A stretch of DNA of 64,000 nucleotides from Tribonema minus (taxonomy: Eukaryota > Sar > Xanthophyceae > Tribonematales > Tribonemataceae), in contig JAFCMP010000060.1 of the NCBI GenBank assembly GCA_017506865.1, positions 124,001 to 188,000 of the forward strand. Direction: 5' to 3'. Made by a program: the position numbers and the translations under genes. Each line of letters starts with the position of its first letter. The first letter of the stretch is position 1. The notes under the pieces are model-generated. The model was not told the DNA's origin. It saw only the letters and a list, made by a program, of their open reading frames with translations, and did no database searches. Shown piece after piece: positions 21,573 to 31,977 of the stretch.

Positions 21573-24373
21573 ATGGCGTCGGTGTCCTTATATCAAACTC
21601 CTCCTCCACCCAGACCAGAGTCTCGCAGCAGTGCCAGGCGACCATTGACAGCCGGGTCCGGAGGCTATTTGCCAACCTACCCGAAGGAGTGGTCGCTCAC
21701 GAAGCAGACAATCTCAAAACATGCTGGAACTGTGCTGGAGCGGCGGGAGCGAGAGAGCGAGAAAGGAGATGAGCCGGTACGGTCATGCGGGTGTGCGTGG
21801 TTTGACAATACTCTGCAGCTCTTGCATCGGCTCATGCGTGCAGGCGACAGAGGCTGAAGTACAGGCCTCCTGTGCTCGCCGTCGGATATTCACAACCCCC
21901 ATGCATTGAGAGCAAAGGCCTGCATGACGTGTTGCGCTTCTTTCTGACGGGCGCATTGGAATCAGTTGCTGCCAACGGTTGGCGTAGACTAGGGCAAGCT
22001 GCTCACACTGCCCGTGTAATTCAGGCACAGACCCTCGCTCTGTGTTTAGCGGTGCGCGCCATTCGAGTTTGACTGCAAGTCGTCAATTGCGCTCATTTCG
22101 CACATCACTGGCTGTGTTGGCATGGATGCTCTCGCTAACGCGGGCGCGCGGGCGGCGACCCTCCGCGACAGCCAACACGCCGCTGCCCACGCTCACATGC
22201 ATGCGCAGCCGCCGCACCGTCCCCGCGCCGCTGACAGCACTAGCGAGTGCACCACCCCTAGAGAGTGCGCCACCCGGACAAGCATCATTTCCCTGACCAC
22301 CGCAAATCCACTGCAAAAACCGCTTCACGCCTCCGCACGCCACCCTACGCGCCCCATGCGCAGGCGGAGCTCACGGAGGACCAGCTCAACGACGCGCGCG
22401 CCGCGTTCGCGGGCGCGGACGCCGCGGCGGCGGGGCGCATCTCGCAGGCCGCCGCGCGCGCGGCGCTCGCGCGCCTCGGCCTGCAGCTGGACGACGCCCT
22501 GTTCGAGCGCCTCGCGCGCGCGCGCTGGGCGGAGTACGGGCGCGACGACGTCTCGTGCGAGGGCTTCGTGGCGCTGTTCGCGCTCGCCGCGGCGCCGTCG
22601 CGCAAGTACGGCGCGCAGCTGCGCAAGGCGGCGGGGCGCGGCGACGGTGAGGGCGCGCGGCGCACGCGCTGTTGTCGTTGCCGCCGCAGTTGGCGGCACG
22701 CGTGACATGTCAGGATGCTGTGAGGAGGGAACGGATGCGAGGGCGTTTACTTGCGATTGAACTTGAAGTACTTCTCGTACTTCTCGTTGAAGCTACAACG
22801 GCGGCCGCAACTCTCTCTCTCTGCTCTGCTGGTGCACTGAGAGGGATGGCTGAATGACATGCGGCAGGGGGGGGGGGAGTGCATGTTCACGGCTAAAAGC
22901 GGCGACGCCGCCAGCCTGCGGGCTGCAGTGGCTCTCCGCAGAGGTGCATGGTCAACAAGCACGTGAGCGCAGCGCTCGTGTAGCTCTTGCTGCCTGCATC
23001 GCCATCAGGCCGATGACGTGGACTGCATCCGTACAAACACAGCTGGCCAAGCTTGCACCAGGAGGAGCCACGCCCTTTACGCTCTCTCTACGCAGCCACA
23101 GCAGCAGTGCTCATCCACCCCTGGCGTCGCTACGCCCGCTGCCCACCTCTTACCCCGCCATTCCAATCACGCCCTCCGCCGCAGTGGCGGTCGTGCGCGA
23201 GCTGCTTATGCGCGGCTGCGGCGTCAACACGGCGGACGGCAACGGCATGCCGGCGCTGCAGCACGCCGCCGCGGCGGGCCTCGTCGACGTCGCCAAGCTG
23301 CTCAAGCAGTGCGCCGGCGCGGAGCTCGAGGTCAACACGGCGGACAACACGGGGTGGACGCCGCTGATGACAGGTGAGTGAGTCACTTGCTGTAGGTATT
23401 CGACTCATGACTCATGAGCGCTGCTCAAGCAGTGCTCAGGCGCGGAGCTCGAGGTGAACACCGTCACAACACGGGGTGGATGCAGCTCATGACGGGTGAG
23501 TGAGTGAGTCACTTTCTGCTGTACTCGTGTGAGCGGGTATTCGGCGTGGGTATTCGACTCACGAGTTATGAGCACTGCTCAAGCAGTGCTCAGGCGCGCA
23601 GCTCGAGGACGACACGGCGGACAACACGGGGTGGACGCCGCTCATGACGGGTGAGCGAGTCACTTGCCGCACTCGTGAGCAAGTATATGATTCATACATT
23701 TGTGTTCGACACGTGCATTCAGGGCAGAGGCGCAATGCGTGCCCATTTACCGCATGTGCCGAAGAATCTGTTTGCCGTGGCGGCGGCGGCAGCGGGCCCC
23801 ATGGGGTGCGTTGCGTGCGGCCACGGCATCGGTGCACGGCGGCATTCGTGCACCATTTAGACGCCCACGTGCACGCCAAGTCCCGTTGCGCCACCGCGCC
23901 GAAGCGAGTGCCTGCACCCATGAATCGTAGTCTGCTCGCTGAGGGTCCCACAGCGCTGAGCACTGCTGCCCCCCTCCCCCTCCCTCCATCTTACAACGCG
24001 CGCAGCGTCCGCCCACGGCCACGCCGTGTTCGTGCGCTGGCTGCTCGACGCGGGCGCCGACGCGCGCGCCGCCTCGCGCGCTGGCCGCACCGCGCTCCAC
24101 GCCGCCGCCTCCAAGGGCCGCGACGCCGTCGTGCGCCTGCTGCTGGCGGCGGGCGCCGCCGCGGACGCGCGCGACGCCGCCGGCTGCGCGCCGCTGCACC
24201 TCGCGGCGCTGCACGCGCACGTCGGCGCCGCGCGCGCGCTGCTGGAGGGCGGCGCGGACGGCGGCGCGGTGGACGCGCTCGGCCGCGGCGCCGCCGACTA
24301 CCTCGGCCCGCAGGCATGGCGGCGGCTGCAGGACGAGCGCGGCGGCAATGCGTCGTGGACGCGGCGGAAGTAG
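21573..24373 (+). CDS. EF-hand and ankyrin-repeat protein
   Basis: Exons 22364-22646, 23185-23373 and 24006-24373 join cleanly. The first exon, 21573-21776 (phase 0, gagccg|gtacgg), is less certain. Together they give 347 residues. After a polar leader (MASVSLYQTPPPP...), residues about 70-140 resemble an EF-hand pair in spacing (LTEDQLNDARAAFAGAD, then RISQAAARAALARLGL and VSCEGFVALFALAA), but the loops lack a full set of calcium-binding acidic residues. Four to five ankyrin repeats follow: GRGDVAVVRELLMRGCGVNT, GMPALQHAAAAGLVDVAKLL, TGWTPLMTASAHGHAVFVRW, RTALHAAASKGRDAVVRLLL and CAPLHLAALHAHVGAARALL. Each exon join falls inside a repeat and restores its consensus, which supports the splicing. 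Ankyrin repeats bind partner proteins; no enzyme domain is present. Intron 3 contains two further copies of the exon-3 end. Confidence 0.72.
23424..23695 (+). repeat. Two tandem copies of an ankyrin exon end plus its splice donor
   Basis: The last 75 bases of exon 3 and about 50 bases of intron (unit from about 23298) are repeated at about 23424-23574 and 23575-23695. Each copy keeps ctgctcaagcagtg, aacacggggtgga and a gtgag donor followed by gagtcact. The third copy still reads as an ankyrin half-repeat (LLKQCSGAQLEDDTADNTGW), while the middle one is out of frame. All three donors are GT. Confidence 0.85.
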
Positions 24374-24560
24374 CGGCGGCGGCGGCGGCGGCAGCAGCGG
24401 CGGCGGCAGCGGCTGCAGCGGCGGCGGAAGCGGCGCTGTCGTCGCTGCAGCGGAAGTGGTGGCGGCGGCAGCGGCTGCAGCGGCGGCGGAAGCGGCGCTG
24501 TCGTCGCTGAAGCAGAAGTGGTGGCGGCGGCGGCGCTGCGGCGGAAGCGGCGGCGGCGGC
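24374..24560 (+). repeat. GGC-rich minisatellite after the EF-hand/ankyrin stop codon
   Basis: A unit of about 62 bp containing ggaagcggcgctgtcgtcgc is present twice (starts near 24421 and 24483), within broader (GGC/AGC)n sequence. It begins right at the stop codon, so it is probably 3' UTR. Confidence 0.75.
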
Positions 24561-24618
24561 GCTGCTGCTGCCTCGCGGTCGCCATTTGCGTGTCTTGTCT
24601 GTTGTGGTGTTTCGAGCT

Positions 24619-25224
24619 TTAGTTGTGCGCCAGTGAGCGCTGTTTGTCTGTATACATTTCAATGATGTACGTCCTCTGCCTGGTGGTGCGCGCTTTCGGG
24701 GGATGCCTGGTCTTTGTTTGCCTGCTCGCTGCTGCCGTAATCCACGTGGTTACTGTCGCCAGGTGCAGCCCCCTGCTCCATAGTCCGTGCCAGTTGCTTG
24801 AGATGCACTGATGCAGGCCTGCCACCATAATTTGGCATTCCTGTAAGCGCCGCAGCAGCAGTGGCTGTGCGGCGCGTGCTGCCATGTTGGCGTGATTTGA
24901 GAGCACCACGGCAGCTCGCTCAGCTGCTGCCTGGAACTTGAACTGCTGCCCTAGCATACCGGTGTTACTCCCCAGAACTTCAACTGCGACCATAGCATAC
25001 CGGCGCAAACAACCCCCTACTTGAGAATAAATGCGCCACACCAGGTGGTTTGGATGCAGAGACATGCCCAACGTTCTTGAAAGAGGCTGCTGCATGGGCC
25101 ACACATGCAACGCCATACGACCCAGGAACATGAGCCCATTTTGCAGCAGCGGACAAGTCCTTTTCGGCCTTGACTGACTGCGTGTGCCAGCACATGACAA
25201 ACTATGGCAATTGGCACTCAGCAT
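24619..25224 (-). CDS. Unidentified 201-residue open reading frame
   Basis: An uninterrupted ATG-initiated frame of 606 bases has ordinary amino-acid composition and less GC bias than shadow frames nearby. It contains a moderately hydrophobic first half (FLGRMALHVWPMQQPL) and a basic C-terminus. No motif, splice partner or repeat is recognised. It lies between two convergent genes, and its 3' end is about 250 bases past the EF-hand/ankyrin stop. It may be a real intronless gene, a gene remnant or chance. Confidence 0.22.
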   Translation of the reverse strand: MLSANCHSLSCAGTRSQSRPKRTCPLLQNGLMFLGRMALHVWPMQQPLSRTLGMSLHPNHLVWRIYSQVGGCLRRYAMVAVEVLGSNTGMLGQQFKFQAAAERAAVVLSNHANMAARAAQPLLLRRLQECQIMVAGLHQCISSNWHGLWSRGLHLATVTTWITAAASRQTKTRHPPKARTTRQRTYIIEMYTDKQRSLAHN

Positions 25225-25598
25225 GACTCATGGCACGCATACGTGCGGTGACCCACGTTGAAACGCACCTGCGCACTGAGTGCGGATGACTGGCGGCATG
25301 CAGCAAACAATATCAGCACATTGAGCCAACACAAAGAGGACTTCATGATCATCTATGTTCATTACGAACACACATCTGAGAAACACACTGATCAGACACT
25401 AACAGTTACCCCACCACCCTCACTAGTCGCAACGGCTGAGAACAACGTGTGCATCTCCGCACGCGCACGCCCATGAGCCTTGTCTCGGCGGCGCGCGCGC
25501 AACGCATCCCATCGCAAATCTATCACACTACGGAAGTACATGCATTGGCGGCGGCGAGCGAGCGCGTGGCGCATACAAGCTGCGACCACATATCGGCG

Positions 25599-28500
25599 CT
25601 ATATCTCTATGTACATGTCCGGCAACCGCTCGCACGCATCGCCGTCGGCGCTCGCAGTGCTGCCGCTGCTGCCGGCGCCAACCGCACTGCCCCCTTCTGC
25701 ACCATCCGCACTAGCCACCGCCATCAAGCTGCCGTAGCTGATATTGCTAGCACTGCCCGCACGCGCGGGCCATTCGCCGCCGCTGCCGCCGCCGCTTTCT
25801 TGCCAGCCGCTGCTGCTGCTGCTGCTGCCGCCGCTGCCGCTGCCGCCCCCGCCCGCAGGAGCGTTGGCGCGCCGCTGCAGCAGGCCGCGCATGGCGGCGC
25901 CCGCGCGCTCGCCGGCGCTGCGCGCGCGCTCCGCCGCGCTCGCGCGCCAGGACGGCGGCGACGGCGGCGACGGCGGCTGCGCCGCGGCGCGCAGGTACGC
26001 CGCCATGGACGCGCGCACGGCGAACGCGTACGCGTGCGCGTCGTCAGCGCCATCGGCGAGCTTGGCGATCGGCGCGTCGTCCCACTTGACGGAGCCGTCT
26101 GCACGGACCGGCAGGTGCACTGACAATTAGACTCAATAATGATGACCGTTGGTGTCCACTGCTGCCAAGCACGCGCAGCGCGACGCGACGCGAATGCGCC
26201 AGTCATGGAATTTCGTTTTTGCACATGCAACAGTGCGCGACACCAGCAGACATGACCGGCGACGGGCACGCCGTCCCACTTGACTGGACCCGTCTGCGCG
26301 GGCGGCGGCACGCGCGAGTGCGGCAGGGCGGCGCGCGCGTGTGTGTGAGTCATGCGTCTTGCGCGCTGCGCTGCGGCGCCGCGCGCTTGCTGCTCTGCCT
26401 TGTGGCAATCTCCCGGACCGTTGCAGATCGGCCTCGTGCGTGAGCGAGGGTGTCGGTCAGCGTCAAGGCTAGGAGTAGGGTTGCAATCACCGCGCCAGAC
26501 TTGTTACGAGACTTGCCTATGTGGGACTGGTGGGTGTTACCACACACTTCAAGTATACACTGCAGCGGATCAAGGAGACATGGCCGCACAGCAGACGCAG
26601 TGCAATGACCGACCGTCGCACGCGGTGCGGCGATCGGCGCTGCCACTGCCGCCGGCTGACCAAAGGCGCGCGGGCGGGCCGCGCGCTTCGAACGCGCCAG
26701 CGGCGCAGTACGCGCAAGCGCTTGGACCACGACACGTTGCTGCCATCGTATCAGTGTCTGTCTGCAACAACAAAGCAGAGCGCGCTCACATGCTCCGCCG
26801 CCGCCGCCGCCGCAATCGCTTCCGCCCTCCACGAGCAGCCCGTGACGCTCCGCGCAGTCCCCCTCCCCCTCCTCAGCGCTCCCGCAGTCACAGTCGCTGC
26901 TGTGCGCGGCGCTGGAGCCGCCGCTGCTGGCGCGGATGCGCGCGGCGGCACGTGCCGCGCGCCGACCGCCGCGCCACGCCGCCGCCGACGCGGACGCGAG
27001 CAGCACCGGCACGCCCAGCGGCAGGCTGTAGGCCTGCGCGACGGTGAGGCCCTTGCGGCGCCGGCGCCGCTCGCTGCTGATGCTGCGGCGATTGGGGGAG
27101 GGGGGAGGGGGGGGAGGGGGCATAGAGGCATGTGTCAGTGCTCTGCGGTGGCGGCGGCACCAGCAGCTGCGGCCGCAGCGGCGTGGCTGCACCTGGCATT
27201 GGCGTTTTGTACAAGCCGCGTCATAGCTGCTCCCTGCCAAACTGCGGATGGCGCTGCTGACGCTGCAGGTGCCCATCCCAGTTGGCGTCAAGGGGGCATG
27301 CTCACAGACGTTGACGAACTTCAAGAAGCTGAGAAAGGTTTGTTGTGTTTCTGATGGGGTCGCGGTCGCCTAGGGCTTGGCGTCTGCTTTGCGAAAGGGC
27401 CGTCTTGACGTGGTGCAGACCTCCATTTTGGTTGAAACCGTAGAGCGTCTCGCTCCCTGCCGTTCTGAAGCGCGTGCGCTAACCCCAACCGTAACCCTAA
27501 CCCTAACCCTAAGCACGCATATACTTCTGGCCCAGTTTTGATATGGTGAGTCTTGCATGACACCGGCTCCTGCGCGCGCCTCACCAGAGTCGCGCTGCGG
27601 CAGAGGAACGCGCTGCAATAATGGTTTTTGGCCTGACTCCAATGCTGTCAGTCATGAATCACGACGCATCCCCGTTGCGCGTCCGCACACTGCATCGACA
27701 TGCCCGCCTTCGACTGCTCACCAGATGGCGCTGCAAAAGAGGAAGGTGCTGCTGAAGGCCATTCATGATATTGGCTCAACCTTGAATCTTCGAAGTATGC
27801 TGAGTCATGCACGACACAGGCTCCTGCGAGCGTGCAGCACGGCCTCGCCGAAATGCCCTGCGGGCGACGCGCGCGCGTGGTGCCGAACACTGCGCCCACC
27901 GGATGGCACTGCAGACGACGAAAATGCTGCTGAACACCATTCATCACACTCTGATATGATGAGTCATGCATGACACAGGCTCCTTGCGCGCGCCTCACCA
28001 GATGGCGCTGCAGAAGAGGAACGTGCTGCTGAAGACCATCATGCCCAGTATCGCCTCCCACGCCCAGTCGTCCGTGCACGTGTCCACGCGGCCGCACGCG
28101 CTCGTGCACGACACGCCGTCCGCGCGCACCGCCGTCTCGTTGTACAGCCACGCCGCCATGACGCACGTGCCCTGGACGGCTGCGCGCAGGGGGACAGGGG
28201 GGGGGCGCAGCGGCGGCGGCGGCAGCGGCGGTGAGGTGCCGTGCGAGTCCGAGCATGCCGCGGGCGGTGTTGATAGGGTCGCTAGCAATGGGGTGCAGGC
28301 GCTCCGTGCTCCCTTGCGCAGTGGAATCACAGCACAAGATCAGCAGATGATGCTGGCGCCCGGCGAGATGCAGCGAGCGCGCTCAGATTCAGGGGCAGCT
28401 TGCACTCATGAGCTCATAGCATGTAGCATGCACTTGTCACTGAATGTCAAAGTTCTTCACGCGCCATCTCACATTCACAGGCATCTTGCACTATTAAGCT

Positions 28501-28826
28501 CATAGCATGTAGCATGCACTTGTGTCACTGAATGTCAAAGTTCTTCGTGCTGCAGTGTGAAAGACTGTGGCTGACCTCAAGCCTTTGCGTAACGTAAAAT
28601 ATCAACTTCTCTGTCGAGAGGGATGATGCTCACATTCAATATCCCAGCACATGTAAACTCCATCGTCCCGCTGAGCGCCGTTGCCTCCGCAGTCGATGAT
28701 CCTGTACTTGGTGGAGCAGCAGTCAGCATGGTGCAGAAAAGCTTGCGCTTCCCTGTTGGATCTATGGCACGCTAGCAGCTGCAGCAGCACCAGCAACAGC
28801 GCAGGGCGGCCCACCCTGCCTGGCAT
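25599..28826 (-). CDS. Secreted/membrane protein with cysteine-rich ectodomain
   Basis: Four exons join in phase: 28826-28634, 28179-27999, 27082-26790, 26098-25599 (388 residues). The start MPGRVGRPALLLVLLQLLAC is a signal peptide; an ATG 48 bases upstream is in frame, but would bury it. Then comes an ectodomain of about 95 residues with 9-10 cysteines (CCSTKYRIIDCGGNG, MCWDIES, GTCVMAAWLYNETAV, SCTSACGRVDTC). The sequence NET is a possible glycosylation site. A transmembrane segment follows (WEAILGMMVFSSTFLFCSAI), then an RRRRRK stop-transfer cluster. A second hydrophobic stretch (LPLGVPVLLASASAAAW) precedes a long Ser/Gly/Ala-rich tail. I do not recognise the family. A receptor-like or cell-surface role is possible but is only inference. 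Confidence 0.65.
26250..26300 (-). repeat. Copy of the 5' edge of the membrane-protein exon 4
   Basis: On the minus strand, cgcgcagacgggtccagtc and the following bases repeat the acceptor and start of exon 4 (cgtgcag|ACGGCTCCGTC). They encode GPVKWDGVPVA against GSVKWDDAPIA. The copy lies about 190 bases upstream in the transcript, in the preceding intron. Confidence 0.75.
27484..27511 (+). repeat. Interstitial telomere-like tract
   Basis: Roughly four CCCTAA-type units occur in plus orientation inside intron 2 of the membrane-protein gene. They are short and imperfect at the ends. Confidence 0.8.
27555..27960 (-). repeat. Three tandem copies of the membrane-protein exon-2 end
   Basis: Segments starting near 27577, 27715 and 27890 resemble the last ~50 bases of exon 2 plus its donor (27988-28040). 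Shared plus-strand words are ctcaccagatggcgctgca, agaggaa and gtgctgctgaa. Between them lies a flank ending in gcatgacacaggctcct that also precedes the real donor. The copies lie downstream of the true exon, in the intron, and differ in decay. Confidence 0.8.
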
Positions 28827-29586
28827 TAGTGGCCCGCGCTCCTTGAGGTGCGGGACCCCTCCTATCCCTGACACAACCTCACTTTCGCCTCACGTCGGTG
28901 TGCAACTTCAATTTGTGCACCTGGCGCAAAAAGGTGACCCCCGGTTGCAGCCGTTGCAGCACGGCTGAATATTACTTGGAGATTCGTCCACTGACACTCG
29001 GTCGTTGTTTCAGAGCAGCACACACTTTGACAGCGAAGAAGGTGACCACAAGTCCGCCAGGCATGAGCTGCTGACACAGTTGTGCCCGGCATAAACAGTG
29101 CACTCCTCATGAACAACACTGCGCAAGCAGTGGGAGTGCGTATATGTGCACACTTGACAAGAGTCAGGCACGCGTCTACGCATCATGCATCTGCAGATGA
29201 GCATGTACATTGAAAGTATGCCCACACCACGATTTGAACCTCAAGGGTGCCCAATGCAGCGCGGCAAATTGGGCATATGAGCCTGCACCATGCAAAACCA
29301 GCGCTCTCTACCATGCTGCTGAGCGCGGGCCACTAGGGTAATGCATCACATGAGCGCGCAACGTGCATGTGCAACTGACTGGACCAGGCGTGCTGGCGCT
29401 GCAGTCTTCGCGATGCATTCAGACCTTGCAGATAAGGCACGTTGTGCTAGCGCATTGACAAACAGACACGTAGAGAAGAGCAGGCAAATCACCACATGAA
29501 TGTGCATGGGGAACCCATGTACAGAAGGTCGCCATTGCATGTCATCTGCCGGTCGGATGCGTCAACATCGCATGCGAGCGGAGCGC
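28827..29586. other. Intergenic region with a tRNA-like segment
   Basis: No coding gene is supported here. The two flanking genes are both on the minus strand. The only structured element I see is the pol III box-containing segment at 29224-29330, listed separately. Confidence 0.35.
29224..29330 (-). other. tRNA-like segment (possible tRNA relic or SINE head)
   Basis: The minus strand contains an A-box-like gctcagcagcatggtagag and, about 65 bases on, a B-box-like ggttcaaatc. Between them are an anticodon-loop-like tttgcat and a gcccaat...attgggc hairpin. The T stem and acceptor stem do not pair properly, and the box spacing is long, so it is not a standard tRNA gene. Confidence 0.3.
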
Positions 29587-31977
29587 TCAGGGGTAGCTCC
29601 TGAACAATCTGCGGGCAGCCATTGGGGTCCCTGGCCATACCTCTATGTGGAGCGAATTGCCATTGCCTGCCCTCCCGCGCTCCCAGCCTGGCCTCGGCGT
29701 CACGCGCCACGGACCCACCGCAAACCTCCTGAGCAGCAGCTGCAGCTTGCCCTGCGTGTCCGGCAGCGCCGTGAGCCGCTCGCAATGGCTCAGGTCGAGG
29801 AAAGTCAGCGCGCCCAGGTCGCACAACGTGTCTGGCAGGCGCGCGAGCTGCTTGCAGCCAGTCGCATCGAGCTCTTCCAGCGCCGTGAGCCCGCCTATGG
29901 CGTCCGGCAGGCTGACAAGCCGCTCGCACCAACTGATGTCGAGCTGCAGCAGCGCCGACAGAGCGCCGATCGTGTCCGGCAAGCTTGTGAGGCGTCGGCA
30001 AGCGCTGACGTCAAGCGACGTCAAGGAAACCAGGCTCCCCACGGCGTCAGGCAGCGTGGCCAGCTGCTCGAAGCTGCGGAGATTGAGGGAGGTCAGCGCC
30101 GTAAGGCTGGCAATGCTGTCCGGCAGGCGCGTCAGTGCTCTGCAATTGCCTGCATGAAGGCACTTGAGCGCCTGCAAGGTGCCGACTGCATCCGGCAGGT
30201 GCGCGAGCCGTGCACAGCCGCTGATGTTGAGAGATGTCAGCGCCGCCAGCTGGCCGATGGTATCGGGCAGCCGCTGCAGCTGCTCGGACCCCTCCATGTC
30301 GAGCGCCGTCAGAGCCGCCAGCGCATCGATGCTGTCTGGCAGGCACGTCAGCGCTCTGCAGTCGCGCAGCGTGAGCGTCTGTAGCTTCGTGAGGCTGTTG
30401 AGGCCGTCCGGCAAGTGAGAGAGCCGCTGGCACCCGCGCAGGGTCAGCTCCGTGAGCGCTGCTGCCACCTTGCCGCACATGTCTGGTAGCCCTGTAAGCT
30501 GCGCGCAGAAGCTCAAGTTGAGCACTGTCAGTGCTGCGAGATCGCTGATGCCGTCTGGCAACAGAGTCAGCGATGTGCAGTCGCTCAAGTCGAGCTGACC
30601 CAAGGCGTGCAGTTGACCGAATGTGACCGGGAGAGTTGTGAGTGTCTTGCTGGCGTCGAGCCTCAGCGTCGTCAGCGCAGCTAGGTCGCAGATGCTGTCC
30701 GGCAGGCTTGCGCAGGGCACGTTGTACAACCTCAGCGTCTGCAGTGCTGTCAAGCGGACAATGCAGTCTGGTAGGCTGGTGAAAAAGGAGCAGCACAGTT
30801 CAAGCCTGGTGAGTGCTGCCAACTCGCCAAACCGCTTTGGCAGCTGGTCTAGAAAGATGGTGCTCCTCGCATCGAGTATTTGCAGTCGCGCCAGGTTGCC
30901 GATGCTCTCAGGCAGGGACCTCAAGAGTGCGCCGCCTATGTCAAGCTCTGTCAGCGCTGCCAGACCACCGAAGCAATCCGGCAGAGCCTTAAAGTGCGTG
31001 TCGCCCAAGTTGAGGCTCGTCAGCTGCGCCAGGTCGCAGATGCTGTCCGGCGAGCTGGTCAGCCCATGGCAAGAGCCGATGCTGAGCGCTGTGAGCGCCG
31101 ACAGATCGCCGACCGAATCCGGCAAGCTCCTGAGCTCACTACAGCTGCATAAGTTGAGCACAGTGAGCGCGGACAGGTTGCCAATGGTGCTCGGCAGCCA
31201 TCTCAGCTTTGAGGCCATGCTCAGGTCCAATTCAGTGAGTGCTACAAACGCGGCGATGCTGTCCGGCAGCACCGTCATGTATGTCCATACTGAGAGCGAA
31301 TGGACCAGCATCAGCGCGTCCTCTTGAATGCCAGCATCCGTGCCGCGGCGGAGCAGTGACTGCAGCAGCGGCAGGTCACGACTGGGATCGCTCGACGCCA
31401 CGCGCACTTCCTTGCAGTTGCGCGGTATGCGGCTGAGCGGCCCGCGGTAATAGTACAAGGTGATGACACCGACGTCTGTGTACATGTCTTCGAATGCGTC
31501 GGTGGCACCTCGCTGTGTTGCTGCAGGGCCGAGACTCAGCGCTAGAAGGGGGTCGATCTCGAAGGTCCCGCTGAGCCGCAGCCGGACGACATGCTTGCTG
31601 AAGAACGCGCGAGCAGCTGCTTCCGGCGGCCAGGGCCCCAGCAGTCCCATGTGTACAGACGGACGCACCTGACGATGCAGTGACTTGCACAGATCCCAGG
31701 CACTCTTGGGAAGATTGCGACCCTGCGCCAGCACGGCGAACACCTGGACGAGTGTGTCCAGCTCCGCTGTCGGGCGCTTCCGGGCCTCTACACCCGGGCG
31801 CATCGCTGAGGCAGCAGCAGCGCCTTCGCTGCCACCTGCAACTGCAAAGGTGCAACCTGCTGCAGCTCTCCCGCCGCCACCCCGCAGCTCGTCAGACTTG
31901 CCTTCGTCTGCAGCCTCGCCACGCGCTCCAGCGGCTCCGGTGCACCCTGATTCCTCCTCTGTGTGAAATTTGCGCAT
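29587..31977 (-). CDS. Intronless leucine-rich-repeat protein
   Basis: A single 796-residue exon starts at ATG 31977. Residues 1-75 are low-complexity, and 75-240 are a globular region with no domain I recognise. Residues about 240-745 hold about 20 leucine-rich repeats of 23-24 residues of the form LPDSIGxLxALTxLxLxxC, for example LPDSIDALAALTALDMEG and LPDTIGALSALLQLDI. The repeat type (LPDS/LPDT start, C at the end) is that of plant resistance-protein-like and stramenopile LRR proteins. There is no signal peptide, transmembrane segment, NB-ARC or kinase domain, so an intracellular protein-binding role is most likely. Absence of introns in a 2.4-kb gene contrasts with its spliced neighbours and may reflect retroposition or repeat-driven growth. 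A homogeneous repeat array makes the exact repeat count prone to change. Confidence 0.8.
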   Translation of the reverse strand: MRKFHTEEESGCTGAAGARGEAADEGKSDELRGGGGRAAAGCTFAVAGGSEGAAAASAMRPGVEARKRPTAELDTLVQVFAVLAQGRNLPKSAWDLCKSLHRQVRPSVHMGLLGPWPPEAAARAFFSKHVVRLRLSGTFEIDPLLALSLGPAATQRGATDAFEDMYTDVGVITLYYYRGPLSRIPRNCKEVRVASSDPSRDLPLLQSLLRRGTDAGIQEDALMLVHSLSVWTYMTVLPDSIAAFVALTELDLSMASKLRWLPSTIGNLSALTVLNLCSCSELRSLPDSVGDLSALTALSIGSCHGLTSSPDSICDLAQLTSLNLGDTHFKALPDCFGGLAALTELDIGGALLRSLPESIGNLARLQILDARSTIFLDQLPKRFGELAALTRLELCCSFFTSLPDCIVRLTALQTLRLYNVPCASLPDSICDLAALTTLRLDASKTLTTLPVTFGQLHALGQLDLSDCTSLTLLPDGISDLAALTVLNLSFCAQLTGLPDMCGKVAAALTELTLRGCQRLSHLPDGLNSLTKLQTLTLRDCRALTCLPDSIDALAALTALDMEGSEQLQRLPDTIGQLAALTSLNISGCARLAHLPDAVGTLQALKCLHAGNCRALTRLPDSIASLTALTSLNLRSFEQLATLPDAVGSLVSLTSLDVSACRRLTSLPDTIGALSALLQLDISWCERLVSLPDAIGGLTALEELDATGCKQLARLPDTLCDLGALTFLDLSHCERLTALPDTQGKLQLLLRRFAVGPWRVTPRPGWERGRAGNGNSLHIEVWPGTPMAARRLFRSYP

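Noticed and set aside
27648-28337. Minus-strand 229-residue open frame in the membrane-protein intron
   Set aside because: It runs through the tandem exon-end copies and intron sequence out of frame with exon 2.
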